64,000 nt of DNA from Xiphias gladius (Eukaryota > Chordata > Actinopteri > Istiophoriformes > Xiphiidae). Both the position numbers and the translations under genes were made by a program. Under the pieces are notes generated by a model. It saw nothing but the letters and a program-made list of their open reading frames with translations, did no database searches and was not told the DNA's origin. The stretch lies in NCBI RefSeq assembly GCF_016859285.1, contig NC_053402.1, positions 6,357,031 through 6,421,030 on the forward strand, given 5' to 3'. Positions 16,001-49,449 of this stretch are shown piece after piece (the stretch's first letter is position 1; each line of letters starts with the position of its first letter).

Positions 16001-17360
16001 CCTTTGAGTTTTCTCAGCTTCTAGAATTTAAAGTGTATTGTAAACACTAAAAACGAACCAATTCCATATCAGTACCAAATACTAATTACCAAAGTCAGTT
16101 AAATTATTCATATGGTAGTTTACCTTGAACATAATTCTCTCATGGTAGTGATGTTTAGTACATGTGCAAACAAATCATTAAAACAGAATCTTAGAACTGA
16201 ACTGACTGTATAAATCACCAATTTCACTGACTGAATCAGTAGCTTTAAGTAGTATAGCACTGAAAGCACTGTTGTCAGCTAAAAGCTTATTAAAAGACAG
16301 CAAAAGCTACAGAAACAATCATGATGTGATATCTCTGTTGCAAGAAGCTGGCTGAAATTACTATTAGACTCTCCAATGATGATACTGGCATTGTGAACAT
16401 TTTGGACAGCATCAGTCTGCTGAGAGGCATCTCTCTGGACATGGAGCTCTGCCCTCTTGCTGCCACAGCCACACCAGCAGATTCTTCTCTGGTATACCTG
16501 CTGATTTTGTGCCCCATTCTTTAACTGTTGACTTTGTAGTGCCTTTTTAAATGGGATTTTAGTTCCTACTCTGTAATTCATGCAAAACTGGTTTTTGTGT
16601 ACTTGTCCTGTTTTGAATATTTTTGAAAACAAGTAATTTTACTAAAGTATTTATTGTTTTATGTGTTAAAGCTTCAGAGCATGCCTGTTGAATATTTGGA
16701 AGCCATTTTCAGAGCTGCTACACTTGAACCCAAATTAGAGTGAATGTTCAAACCGGTTTCTCTTGCAGTTTCAGTCCTGCAGTCCACTTGACCTGTTCAC
16801 CTGACCTGTCCACTTGTAGCACTCACCATAAGCTCACTCTGTGCCAGACCCTCCAGCGGGACGGAGCTGAAGACCCGGGCCTCATGGCTGCCGTGCTCGG
16901 CTATCTCCGTGCCTTCCTCCGTCAGCTCCCAGTGCTTGGAGGAGCGCAGCTCTGCTGAGATTACCTGGTAAGCAGGGAACAAACAAGACTGTCACCTACC
17001 CGAATGTCATTTTAATTGTGTAAAAATTCATATTAACTGGCTCGGTGGACTGTACTTCAATTTGATACAGTTCATACAATGCTGCGCTTAGTAAACCTGT
17101 CAGCACAGCTCTAACTAACAGTTTTCGACTCTTTAAACTTGACGTCCTTATTGCATCAGTCCCAGTATATTAACAATGTTAACGGTGACTGTTACTCAGC
17201 CCAGGAAACTCACGTCACCGATAGACTGCAGACTCTTCACGGCTCCGACGATGATCTGGTGGTCCACCCCGATGCTGGTCGCCACTTCCAGACTGTCCAC
17301 ACCGTCATCCACCTTCTCAATCCGCTGGAGGAGCGTCTCTACCACACCGATGTCCGCCAT
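7074..17360 (-). CDS. farsa: Phenylalanyl-tRNA synthetase alpha subunit, cytosolic
   Basis: Catalytic subunit of the cytosolic alpha2-beta2 enzyme that charges tRNA-Phe with phenylalanine using ATP. Thirteen exons in transcript order: 17214-17360, 16827-16964, 14913-15011, 14692-14810, 11329-11421, 9990-10118, 9789-9904, 9609-9693, 9395-9494, 8773-8941, 8537-8614, 7987-8101 and 7074-7179. All joins keep phase and sum to 1494 nt, 497 aa (human about 508). The start [13 protein letters not shown] matches the family N-terminus, a winged-helix tRNA-binding region. Class II synthetase features are [10 protein letters not shown] (motif 1 region, about 233-242), [19 protein letters not shown] (motif 2, about 357-375), [17 protein letters not shown] and WGLSLER (motif 3, ending at 463). 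The exon ending at 8773 uses the weak donor GTCAGG. No breaks were seen, so the gene looks functional. Its partner FARSB is not in the window. A Tc1 remnant sits in intron 5' of the 11329-11421 exon, another in the intron after the 9395-9494 exon. Confidence 0.97.
9025..9290. mobile_element. Tc1/mariner fragment in a farsa intron
   Basis: The segment starting TATGTGGTCAAAAGTATGTG and ending near ATTCATCCCAAAGGTG resembles one end of a common fish Tc1 family (recalled consensus, not searched). Only one end is visible, and no transposase frame survives. Confidence 0.55.
11640..11895 (-). mobile_element. Tc1-like transposase C-terminal remnant in a farsa intron
   Basis: On the - strand a frame reads [12 protein letters not shown], then [10 protein letters not shown] (the catalytic-Glu region of DD34E transposases) and [14 protein letters not shown]. 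Intervening sequence is deleted. The outer end (TGACAAATTAAAGGAAAAAC on the + strand) is the terminal repeat of this family. Confidence 0.75.
13200..13680. repeat. Dispersed fish repeat with GGAC tandem
   Basis: The segment around 13500-13670 (CCAAATTTGAAGGAAATCCC, then GGATGGACGGACGGACGGAC, then GCCGTGGCCATGG) matches my memory of a repeat spread widely in fish introns. It has no coding capacity and its class is uncertain. Confidence 0.45.
15396..15470. repeat. (AAC/AAT)n microsatellite
   Basis: Interspersed AAC and AAT triplets over about 75 bases inside a farsa intron. Confidence 0.85.
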
Positions 17361-17950
17361 GCTGGATCCCTGCGAAGTGAAGAAGAGAGCGGATGTGACG
17401 TTGTTTTTCCAAAGGCCGAATTTATTCAAGTAGCGAGACGTAAAAACTGAGGAAATTGGTTAACGTAAATATTGACAATTTATTTCTGCACCGCCCTTAA
17501 TGTTATTCTATAGGTAAGTATTTTTGGCATCCTAGATCACAAAAAAATGGTTTTCGGTTGTATATTTTTAATCTTTCGATTCTGTTGGCTAAATTGTATA
17601 TTCCTAAATTCAAATTCACAGGTAAAAAACCTAATCACATGATATTCAGAAAGGAAGTCAAATGGTACATTGATTTGATTCATTTCTGTATGAATTAAAA
17701 TGCTGGGAAAATTGGAAAAACTTGTATTTTTTTAGTCTTTTTATGAAATGTAATTACCGCCTATTTTAGCTGTATTGCATCAAAAAGATATGGAGCCCTG
17801 AAGGATATTTTTCTTGCAAAAATATATTTCAGGACTTTATTGTGGTCAAATACGGTATTTCCAGTTACCCTTTCTAATGGGACACCTTTTCTAATTAATA
17901 GACCATGAGTTTCCCACTTTTTATTAATAGTATCAGTGGTACAGATACTT
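17361..17950 (-). promoter_or_regulatory. farsa promoter region between ILF3 3' end and farsa start
   Basis: Only about 600 bp separates the farsa ATG from the inferred 3' end of ILF3 on the same strand, so the farsa promoter must lie here or inside the ILF3 3' UTR. I see no TATA box near the start. The first 80 bases upstream of the ATG are the more CpG-rich part; the rest is AT-rich. Confidence 0.4.
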
Positions 17951-17995
17951 CATACCTTAAGTCAAAACTAAGACCTCTATTCAAAATAAAAATCC

Positions 17996-18001
17996 TTTAT
18001 T
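17996..18001 (-). terminator. Poly(A) signal for the long (NF110) ilf3 transcript
   Basis: AATAAA on the - strand about 660 bases after the NF110 stop codon (18664-18666), implying a 3' UTR of roughly 0.7 kb ending about 600 bases before the farsa start codon. Confidence 0.55.
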
Positions 18002-18663
18002 AATACAAACACACATTGTTATACATTAACAAGAACAAATCCCACCCAATCAAAAAGCTATACTGAGAAGAACTGTGAATTTAACATCAGAATGTAAGTG
18101 TATTTCCAGTAATCTCAAACGATTTATTAAAATAACTACATCACATTAGGTGTAGGAAAAAAAGCAAAAATCACACACAATGAAGAAAAGACCAAGCTAT
18201 CTGGGTCTCTTGAATTGTTACAAAAATACAACAATCTTTGTAGTTTCAAACTACAAGATTTTAGTAGTTTCAAAAAAAAAAGTTGTCCACACAACTCTTT
18301 ATAAGAAAGGAAACCGAGTCAGAGCAAGTGAGTGAGTAACTTGTAACATAAACCTTCATATTGAGTGATGATGATGAGGACTGGTAGCACAGATTAAAAA
18401 AAAAAAAAAAACCTAAGACTAAGCACTGACCAGACCACTGAAACAGACCACTAAATTCAGCAACAACTCAGCTCTGACACTTAAAAGTCCAGACAACTCA
18501 TTTTGTGCCCACATGTGCTACATATAAACCCAAAAGCACATAAGAAGCAAACATGGAAAAGGCAGAGAGCACAGGCAAGCCGTCAATGGACTTCTTTGGA
18601 GAAGGCTTTAGACACTGATGCGAGGAAACAGGTGCCCATGATTCATAGACGGAGTGATACAGT

Positions 18664-39555
<20,892 letters not shown>

Positions 39556-41870
39556 TGGGGGAGGCTAGTGGTAAAAAGAAACAACATCATGAATAAAGGA
39601 GAAATGGGCGGGAGATTCCTGCTGTGGCAGGGGTTAGCAGCGGTTACTTTACACAAAATCCTACCCTAAATAGCGCATTACAAAAGTATCCAGGTGGGAT
39701 GTTATTAACTCTGTCACGGTGCAAAGCAAAATCTGACATCTACCTTTGATAATGTATCAATGCCCCAATGTGCTGAGAGTTGTGCTGGGAGAATTAAACA
39801 GCAGATCATTACTAATTATACAACAGAGGCCTGTCTCACAAAGCACAATTTCTGAGTTATCTGGATAAATGGACAGAATAAAACCCAGATCCAGCTCTTT
39901 CAACTTCAGTCCATTTCTTAGATTTGAAAATGATCCAGATTATATTCAGAGCAGTTATTCATCTTAATTCATTAACACTTCTTTATGAGGTATTTATAAG
40001 GATTATTACAGTGACAATTTTACTTTCTCTGTTACTCACTTGTCTTTGATTAATTAAAACATTGTATAACAAGGCCTCATGTCTCAGCTAAGTTTCTAAC
40101 ACCAGTGTGAACAGAAGGCAAGTGTATGTACAGGCAGACAAAGCCAACTGAGAAGAGAGCAGTGATGTGGAAGTTGCGGTATGTGTTCCTTAAGCCCTGG
40201 GCATAATGGAATGACAAAACACTGGCAGCAGTTCTGTAACTTCAATTAGATGTGACATATTTATTTTTCCTGTTATAAATGTTATTTAACAAAAAGGCCA
40301 ATGTGTCCTGTCCTTTGGCTGCCTGCCTGCTGTCAGAAAAAATAAGTACGACAGAGATGTGTATATTCAAATAAAATTAAGACTGAAATTTAATCATTAC
40401 CATTGTTACTCTAGATCACTGTGCTGACTTCTGTATTCAGTGGATGATGGTATTAAAAAAGTCTTCTCTGCAGCAGATGACAATGTTGCGGTCCAACTCT
40501 ACAGGGGGAAAAACATATGCACATTTTTATATAATTTTAAAGTAAGGAAGAATTAAAACGTCACTGTGGGGAAATCTGTAGTCAACTGAAAATTAAACTT
40601 TCTCCACAAAGGATTGGTGGATGTCACACATTCTTAGTTTAACGCAATATGCAATCTGTTCAATAGGTATTCTTGAGGCCATTAAAACTGAATAGGGTAA
40701 AACACTTCCCACTTGGTCACTGAGGACTGTCTGTTTATCTCTCATTGAAATAAAGTTTTCACCAGCTGTAGCAACAGAAGAAGGCTGTTGGCACAGCAAC
40801 ACATGCCTCAGGGGAAAAATGCAACCCTACTTTCACAGGCAGAAATGTGGTTTGTTGTAGTAAATCAAGCTTTAAGCAGAGGGACAAATTCATGTATGCA
40901 AGGTAATTACATTTATATTAGTATTAAGCAACAGTGTTCTTAAAATATTATTTTTAACTAAACTTAAAGAGACAAGCAAGTGCAGTGCCACTACAATCAG
41001 TGATCTGAAAAATACTAAAAACTAAAAACGGAATAATGTGATCAACATCTCGTTCATTTGTCGTGACACATCCAAAGTAATCAGATATATTACTGCAAAC
41101 TAAGATATGTCACAGCATTACAGGGGCGATTTAGTTTCAGGTTGCAGCCGAGGAAAATTAGGGGAAAACTATAAAAGAGCATGAACATCACCCTAGTTTT
41201 TATGTTTTAGTCAACAAGTTACTGAAACGGGAAGCAACAACTTGACCTACTGCTGTAATCAAACACATACATGCTAAGGGTTCACCTGTTAAACCTGAAT
41301 TGACAAACAACTTTTTATGTCAGGAGGGAGAGTGCGTTATGAATACGTAGCCTAACAGTTTTGGGATCCAGACCCCACAACTCCATCAGGAAAATATTAA
41401 AAACAGACGCCATTTTAATTCAGTGCAGTGGCTGACTAGCGACGGCAGCTAGCTAACAACCCCCACAAAAAACGAATCACCCATAGTTAAGAGCTGCGCC
41501 GTGCCGAAATGCCTGCTAAAACCACAAAAAACATCAACTAATTCTCATTTTTGCTAACTGCAGAGCCAAACAAAAGTGTAGACATTTAATAGAAAATCGA
41601 TTTTAAATTTGGATATCGGTCTATTGCTATCAGACACCAAAATGGTCGAAGAGACGAGACCGAGACCCCATTGAATGTTCAGCCACAGTTAACACTTCGC
41701 AGGTTAGCTTAGCCAAACAAAGCCAAATATATCAGTTTCTGAAGCTCATATACATAAACACGCTAAGATACAATAACGACCTTCGTTGGTGCTCTTGGTC
41801 TTCCGTGATCACCCAATACCTAACTCCTTGTATGTTGAGGACTGACATTGTATAGGTTTTTGTTACTTAC

Positions 41871-42110
41871 CGTGGTGCCTTCACTGCTAATGGGCGGTGC
41901 GGCACTTTAGCTCCCAGTCTAGGCAGCAGGAGTGCAAATGGAACGCCCACGATCTGAAAACGATGATGCTCAGTGTATGGAAGTTGAACGTGACTGTAAT
42001 GGTGGCGTTGAACTGAGTTGACTACCCACAACAACTGGTCCATGTTAGGCCTGCATGATAATAATAATAACACAATCATTACTCTCTTTAAACAATTATA
42101 ATGCATCCGG
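41871..42110 (-). promoter_or_regulatory. Probable 5' non-coding exon and promoter of ilf3
   Basis: A strong donor (GTAAGT, 41870-41865) ends a moderately GC-rich stretch upstream of the first coding exon. That exon (39564-39341) begins nine bases before the ATG after a CACTAG acceptor, so a separate 5' non-coding exon is required. The short reading frame across this stretch resembles nothing. The exact transcription start cannot be placed. More CpGs lie near 41400-41720, within the first intron. Confidence 0.4.
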
Positions 42111-42784
42111 CTGTTCTTATTTCCTACGCCTGTTGTGTATTATTGTCGGAATTCTACAGCCTGGGCTCTAAGAACATTTTATACTTAACATCTTAATGAC
42201 CGTTGAGTGACCACTTGCTCTGTGTGCTTTGAAAATCTTGCATATTGCAGCTGGAAAAAAAAAGCAGTTCATACATAACTGGGGCATTTCCCGCATATAA
42301 ATTATATGGTTAGATGTTATGTGTGTGAATCCCACTGATTGATGTGAATGCCGTTCCCATCCACGGTTTGGGTGTTACTTGCAAAACAGAAATTATTTTA
42401 TCTCCATGGGCAATCTTTCTTCCACAAAGGTTAGGATTCCCCTTTTTACTACATTTTTATATGCTGCCATTCATTCTCAAAACAAGATTTTTTTTCATAC
42501 CTATTTAGCTTAGATGATGCTCAAATCCATTTTTCTCTTTCCCTGAATAACTTATGGTCCCATAGACACAAATTGACAGAGCATTGAACATATTTATAAC
42601 CGAGTGGGCATGAATTACCTATTGCTAAATGTATTAAAAACTGAAGTGACTGCCTATAATGAAAGACACAAAATCTTTGAATCTCTTAACTCTTTATCTG
42701 TAACAACTGTAAGTCAGGCCAGAAATGTGGGTTTTTGCCCTAGACTCAGGTCGAAATTTTAGCAGCCATATTAATTGTGTTTGT

Positions 42785-42821
<37 letters not shown>

Positions 42822-43010
42822 CCTGTCTTACCTGCTTTTTGCAATTTGTGCACTTTGTTTATCACTTCGGATTTCTATTGTGTTTATGGTGTACAATGTG
42901 CCTGGCTTTACTCGGAAGCTGAATATAGCTGAATATAGGAAACATTTCCTTATATAGACAAAGTTGTAAAAAAATACTGTATGACATCAATTATAAACCA
43001 GAATGAGATG
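42111..43010. other. Intergenic between ptger1 3' end and ilf3 first exon
   Basis: AT-rich DNA with a (TG)n tract at 42776-42818. I see no exon or RNA gene. It may hold upstream control sequence for ilf3. Confidence 0.5.
42776..42818. repeat. (TG)n microsatellite
   Basis: About 20 TG units with one TA interruption. Confidence 0.95.
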
Positions 43011-43029
43011 AAACATCAACAGATAACCA

Positions 43030-43035
43030 TTTATT
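43030..43035 (-). terminator. Poly(A) signal of ptger1
   Basis: AATAAA on the - strand about 860 bases past the stop (43898-43900). It gives a compact 3' UTR and leaves about 0.9 kb to the probable ilf3 first exon. Confidence 0.5.
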
Positions 43036-43515
43036 ATGTAATCCTACATTTTCCTTTCTTGACAATATCACGTTCAATTAGCTTTTGCAACACATAGCTT
43101 CACTTCAGTCCCCAGACACTTGGGGAAAATACTCTAGATACATTAACAAACACACAATATAGACACACATTCACATTCATATCAAAGCATTACACCATGT
43201 TTGGATAAAGACATGGTGTTTTTCACATCTTCAAGCTGAGGTAAAAGCACAGCCTTTTCTTCTTCTTATATGTGAGCATTTACACAAGTCTTTGACTTTT
43301 ACTTTGTGTCGGAGAACAAAACGAACAGCATATTTACAGACAAAACCTTTTGAGTTGAGATGTTTGCTTTAAGACCAGATACAGTCCTCACTTCAGCAAA
43401 AAAATGAGTACAACATACTCCTGCACACAAAAACCTTCATATTTACATCTGCTCTCATAGAGGGCAGACTGCCACCCAAACATGTCCAGTATATTGGCCA
43501 TGTTGCATTCTGATA

Positions 43516-43570
43516 TACACCGATCAGCTACAACATTAGAACCAGTTACCGGTTTTAATGTTGTCATACA
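43516..43570. mobile_element. Short DNA-transposon end fragment in ptger1 3' UTR
   Basis: ACCGATCAGCTACAACATTA resembles the terminal repeat of a common fish Tc1/mariner family from memory. Only about 50 bases are present, so the assignment is weak. Confidence 0.4.
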
Positions 43571-43897
43571 CTATTAGCAGTTTATAATAAGTTAGGACTT
43601 TTTCCATTTGTAGCATATCACTAGCTCATACATACAACAACCTAAGAAGTTATCATTAGCTGGTCAGTGATATTTCAAATTCTGAACATGTTGTTTTCAA
43701 TTTTTAACCACTTCATACATACCAACATAAGTGGCTCCATTCCCACTTGCCAAGAAAGAAATCTCTTTTCGTGCAGGACCTTTTATCACTGAATTCTGAT
43801 CAGGAGGAAAAGCTGCCAGGTTCAGCACTGATCCTACTGGCAAGTGACAGAGCATCTCTTAAAAAGAGATAGATGCCATTTCCCCTTTCTTCCTCCC

Positions 43898-46455
43898 TTA
43901 AATCTTATTAACACTGTTTTTCTCTGAGCTCTGAAAGGAGCTGACATCCCAGCGGAGGGAGCGAAACATGCTTCCCTTGAAACTGGCCTGCCTTTTAGTG
44001 ATGCGGTAGATCTTCCTGAGGATAGCACGTCGCAACAGGATGTAGACCCAAGGGTCCAGGATCTGGTTACAAGTTGCCATCCTGACACCCGTCACCATCA
44101 GCCCCCTGTAAGTGTCTTGGTCATTGCTTAGGGAGCCACTGTAGGACCGTGTGGCTGACATCAGTCCAAAGACCTTAAAAAACAAAACAGTTTTAGGCAC
44201 ATGTTGTACCATCTAATAAACTAAAAAAACAAACAAACAAACAAACAAACAAAAAACCCTAATGTTACTTGATATTTTCTGTAACAAAGAGAGTTTTGAT
44301 TGTGCTAATACTTTATTGCATTATGTCTTTTTAGAGCTCACACCTTGAAGAATCTGGAATACATACATCTTTAACATGATTATGAGCTCAAAAATTTATG
44401 ACCAAATAATGGACACAAATTATGCTGTATTTATTCATGTATTTGTTGAGTAATTGCATGCGATTTACCTAATAAATTAAACTAAGAACTTTAACATGTC
44501 ATTCATTTCCTTTTGTCCAAAAAAGATTGGTACATATTTCACAACACTTTAGTAGCTACTGTTTAAACTCTTTTAACCTCGGTGATCTGAGGTGTGTCAT
44601 TGCAAATCATGCTTTGCGTCCAAACATTGTTCAGATTCACACTTTTTTTAAGTTGTGGTGGAGATCCCAAAGTTTTCAAAGATACCAAATATGACACTTT
44701 GAAATTTGTGGAAATGTGTATAAGATGATGCATCTAGAATATTTCCATTTGATAAAAGGGTGCATTTAAAAAAATAATGTGGTCTTGGGTTTGAATATTT
44801 CACTCTGTGTTAACATTATATAGCTTCAATGAAGAGCTGAAATGACCTGAAAGAATACATATACAATATAATACTGTGATGACTTTTCCATCCTTAAAGT
44901 TACTTTAGGGCAACTGAAAAAGGAAAACTGCAGCTGCTATAATCAAACTCCTATTATGGCAATAAACTCTTGTCAGTGTTAATATTGTCATTAACACTGC
45001 ACTCAGTCAGGGGGTCAGTTGGAATTATTGTGAAATTCAAAACTTCATGTTTCCTGCAGTTAACAATAGCTTGTTGTAATGCAAAGTCAATTCTTAGTTT
45101 TTACTGTCCAACTGCACTGTGCATTAGTACAGTTAAGCGTGATACAAACAGAGTGTCTGATTACTTAATAATTTTCATGTTTAAAAGGTCTGCTAATCAA
45201 ATTATATCAAAATCTTTTAAATCTTTACCAAAGTTCTGTTGTTAACAGTTATTTGGTTGTAAATAACCTAAAGTATTGGCCAGTCAAATGATGGTGGAGA
45301 TACGTAAGCTATCTAATAAGCCAATCACTTCATCTGTCTTGAGTGAGCATAAATTTCAGACAAATAAAACATTTTAAAAACATATATTGTTATATATATT
45401 GAGTTGTTTGTGATTTCCTGAAATTTGAAAATAAAGTTTATTTTCCCCATACAACTCTGATCTGTGATTTGAAAAATCAGACCCATAACAAATACCATAT
45501 CAATAGCTCAACATTTAGTGATATTAAAATAAAAATGCCTCTTTTAAATGTTGTTACATGTCTGTTAAAATTTTTTCCCCAAACTCACCAGCAGAGGGCT
45601 CCAACAGATGCAGGAGGTGACCATAATGCCAACCAGCTGGACCACCATCTCCGTGTCATGAGACCTGGATAAGCGGCGTTGGGAGCAGGAACTCTTCTTT
45701 AGCCGGGCTCTCACAAGCGTGATCCCACTGATGGTGTTACACACAAAGGCCAAGGCCAGAGAGCTCATAGCCAGTCCAGAGAATAGCATCACAAAGGCCA
45801 GATCTGTCCCTTTGGTGTCCTCCATCACCCTGATAAAGCACCATGTCCCTGGGTACTGATAGGTGTAGGCACCCAGGCTGAAGAAGGGCAGGAGGGCCAC
45901 ACATAAAGCCAGTAGCCAGATGAAGGTCAGTGCCAACCTTGTCCGTGCTGTGGTCACCAGACGTGCATGCAGCAAAGGATTTGTGACGCCCAAGCAGCGC
46001 TCAGCAGCCATGGCACAACCCAGGAAAAGTGGGCACAGGCCAAAGAACACCATGCAACCTCCCAAAAAGAGACAAGAGGCATCTGGATCACCTCTAAAGC
46101 TGGAGGCAGTATCAGATGTTGACCCAGTGCCTGCAGAATATCTTCTCAGCACGAGGGCTCCAGGGATAACATGTCCAGCCAGATCTGTAGCCACCAGGGA
46201 GCTGGCAAAGAGCAGAAAAGTGGCCTTTGACCGCCGACGGAAGCGGTTGTAAGCCTTGGCAAGAATGATGAGGGCCACCACGTTGAACAGAATGCCCAGA
46301 GTCATGGTGAGGCCAGCAGCTGTGGGGTTGCTCAGTGGAAGCGTGGCATTATGTGCTACAACCTTCACCTCAAACCCCTGCACCATGGTGGTGTGGTTAG
46401 AGACGGGAAAGGAGGCAATAGTACCTGAGGAGTTGTAGTGCTGCATCGCCAGCAT
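43898..46455 (-). CDS. ptger1: Prostaglandin E2 receptor, EP1 subtype
   Basis: Seven-transmembrane receptor for prostaglandin E2; EP1 receptors raise cytosolic calcium. Coding exons 45589-46455 and 43898-44173 join in phase 0 (donor GTGAGT, acceptor TTTTTAAG) to give 380 aa (human EP1 about 402). The start is the first ATG of the open frame (46455); MQHYNSS at 46446 is the alternative. The N-terminus has sequons NSS, NHT and NAT. Prostanoid-receptor signatures are ATDLAGHVIPGALVLRRY (TM2 and loop), FLGGCMVFFGLCPLFLGCAM (TM3), ERC in place of DRY, QYPGTWCF in the second extracellular loop, GIMVTSCICWSP in TM6, and RMATCNQILDPWVYILLRR in TM7 with the ligand-contacting Arg. The intron after TM6 is the usual prostanoid-receptor position. 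The third intracellular loop is much shorter than in human EP1. Paralogue a or b is not resolved. Confidence 0.95.
44223..44256. repeat. (AAAC)n microsatellite in the ptger1 intron
   Basis: Six to seven AAAC units about 50 bases upstream of the second coding exon's acceptor, i.e. a U/G tract on the transcribed strand. Confidence 0.9.
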
Positions 46456-48206
46456 CACTGCTGGGCTCTGGGTCTGATGTGGTTCCTCTGGCTGAGATGA
46501 TACTGAGAGCGAAAAAAGACTGGATCAGCATGCTGACTGATAACAGACTTTATGCTTCTGTCATGATTTTATGCTTCACTTTTTAAAAAAGCAAGACCCT
46601 TCCTAGCATTATTTTTATCTTTGGACCCCCCTCTTGAAAAAAAAGAAGTTAGATATTTCAGCTACTTTCTTTTTTGAAGAAAGAGCTACTAATCAATATC
46701 TTGTTATCGCTACTTATTACTGCCACTGAATGACTGGCAGTTCAATGCATACTGAGGGACTTGAGTTGTAATATTTTTACACCAACCCAATTCAAAATAA
46801 AAGATAAATGTCAATAAGATTAGATGTCACAATAACTAATGTACAAGGTACTTTGGCCAAAGAAAGCTTTTAGAACCATCCCCTTCTCTGACTCTTCCTC
46901 CCATCTAATAAATCACGTACAGTTCCTAACAGGTTTTCAATTATTATCTTAACATTGCATCAGGGAATAACTTCAAATAACATGTGTTATTATTGTCGTC
47001 TTTATGGGAAAGCAAAGCTCCTCAGGACAAAGTGACTTTAAAATCTTTAAAACACATCGAATAAGTTCTCAGTACTCTCTGAGGTTTAGGTACAAAGAGT
47101 CTCACTTTTCTCCTTATACAAGGCAAAAGGGGAAGGCTGAACAAGTTCTGACAGTGTCTGCCGACACTGAGCACTGCTGCATGCATTCCTCATCAAAGGA
47201 AGTTACTATGCAGCAGCAGTAAACACACTGTCACTGCATTAAATCATTCAATTCATACTGAACATAGATCACAACAACTCATACATGCAAAGGTGCAAGG
47301 CGTGGGGATATATTTATTTACATACCATAAGTCTACATGTCTGACTGTGACAATGACTATGACTTGTCGATTACCATCAATGGATAATCCTTTAAAACAC
47401 ACACAAAACACACTGAGAGACAACAATGACTGATGTAGCAGATTAAAAATGAGTATGTACATATGCATAATTATTGGTGAAACATGTTACTTCTTATATA
47501 TTGTCTACCTGACTGTTAAATTTTATTCAAAAGTGATAATATATTGCAACTGTGTTTAATGTTTTCCTGTTGTCTTATTCGCTCAATTCACTGATTTTAT
47601 TCATTTTTTCCCTTTACACAAACATGTTTGTTTTTTTATTCTTTAACTTTAACTTCTATTTTTCTTACAGTTAAAGTTACTTATCTATTCTGCCATAAAA
47701 GGTGTTAAAATGTTGTTTAAAGGCTGATAAAAACTCAATAGACAAATAATGATGATAATACATGATACATACATAATGGTGACAGCCAAACGTTATCTCT
47801 GTAACCCCATACAGTTTAAAGGAGCATTTCCCTGCCAATTGTCACATTTTTGTAATTGATATGATAGCGTTTCATTTCCTTTTCTGTTAAATGTTTTAAT
47901 GCTTTAAAGTGGGTGTTCTCCTAAATGTTACCATTTTCTCACCAAAGTAAAAATTTTAACATAATAAAAAAAAAATTAGTAAGTAAACAATTGAACATGG
48001 AATGGTAGCCTCAGGGCTTACCTTCTGTCCTTTAAATTTAGCTTTAGATAAAAATATGTTAACCTACCAATGGAATAAGAAATCCATGGAGATGATCAGG
48101 ATCGCTTTGTTTTTTACAATTACTCATAACTGAAGCTATAAAATAATAAATCCAGATTGTTCTTGGTATCCTCTTTCGTTGTTCCAAACTAAGTGGACCT
48201 CTTCAC

Positions 48207-48331
48207 CTGAACTGTTTACTCATTATGCAACACAGACTATATAGAAACTTTTCTCATAGAAAAAGCAGCCTCCCTGTAGCATTGCACAAGCATGTCCTCT
48301 GTTACTCTGAGTGCAGCTTGCTGCTTTTATA
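48207..48331 (-). promoter_or_regulatory. Probable TATA promoter and 5' non-coding exon of ptger1
   Basis: TATAAAAG on the - strand lies at 48331-48324, placing a start near 48295. A GTGAAG donor follows at 48206-48201, so a 5' exon of about 90 bases (48295-48207) could splice to the acceptor CTCTCAG at 46505-46503, which opens the first coding exon (start 46502). TATA, donor and acceptor are all seen; their link is inference. Confidence 0.45.
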
Positions 48332-49440
48332 CGCTGGAGCTGCGCCGCATTCTCATTCCCTCTGGATGTCTCAGTGAAAACCAGTAATTTCCTGGCAGCA
48401 GAGACTCCCCTGGAGCAAAGTGAAAGGGCCACTCAGATAAATCTTAGAGAAGAGTATGAATATTTAAAATCCTGCTGCCCTGCTCCTGAGTCCACCTCAC
48501 AAAACAGTTATGGGATGTAGGTCTTAAATATTAAGCCTATAACAACAACAACTTGTAGAATTTAAAATCTAAGGGCAGATCTGCCTGAGGCTGCAGGAGA
48601 CAAGATTTACTTTTATGAGCTGTAATGTGGTTTTTTACTAAAATATGTATGACTTCATATAATAGCAGCCTAATCAAAAATAAGATGTAGTCTCTACTGA
48701 TTAATGCCAGGTTAGAACCTGCATTACATAACTGTAGGTTTTACTGCTCTGGAGACTCATCTGTTGTCTGTTAATTCTTTATAAATTAAAACACTCCCCT
48801 GCTCTACTGAGCTTCATCTGAACAACCTCAAAGGCCCTGTGGTCAGCTCTCATCAATGTGAACCAGCTGTGCTCCTACCACTATAAACATCTCTCTTGCA
48901 GTCTGTAACTGCAGCTGTGAATGCAAATGATTTTCCACTATTCTGCAGAAGATTTGACCAGACTGCTGCTACTGCTGCTGGGGACATCAGGACTTAATGC
49001 TCTAGGTCTCAGGGAGGAACCATTTGCTGGAAAAGGAAACTGCTCATTTTAGCTGATCAAAAATTTGATGATGAGCAAACAGAATGAATATACAGATTAC
49101 TGCAGTTTCAAATGATGAGAGGACGGAATCAGGAGCCTTTCAGATACCCATCATCACTAGACAGGCATATCTTTGCAGTCATATGAAATTCCTCCTCCAG
49201 TGAGAGGCTTTTCACTGTCAACTTATGTCAAAACAGTAGAGGGACTCTGTTGTAAAATGATGTGCTAATGTACACAATACAGCCTTTTGTTCATACACAC
49301 ACTGAACCTGTGTGTATAAATACGTCCTCTTTGACTGGCAGAGCAGTAATGCAAGGACTGGGTCACACGAATGTGATCTATTGAGAGGATACGCCATTAG
49401 GAGTAAAAGGCAGGAAGTCAGTCTGCTCTTCATAAGTGTC
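48332..49440. other. Upstream region of ptger1, no gene seen
   Basis: Single-copy-looking AT-rich DNA upstream of the probable ptger1 promoter. I found no coding exon. Confidence 0.5.
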
Positions 49441-49449
49441 AAAGTGTAG

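Noticed and set aside
45920..46438. Open frames on the + strand across ptger1
   Set aside because: Antisense shadows of the receptor's GC-rich first coding exon.
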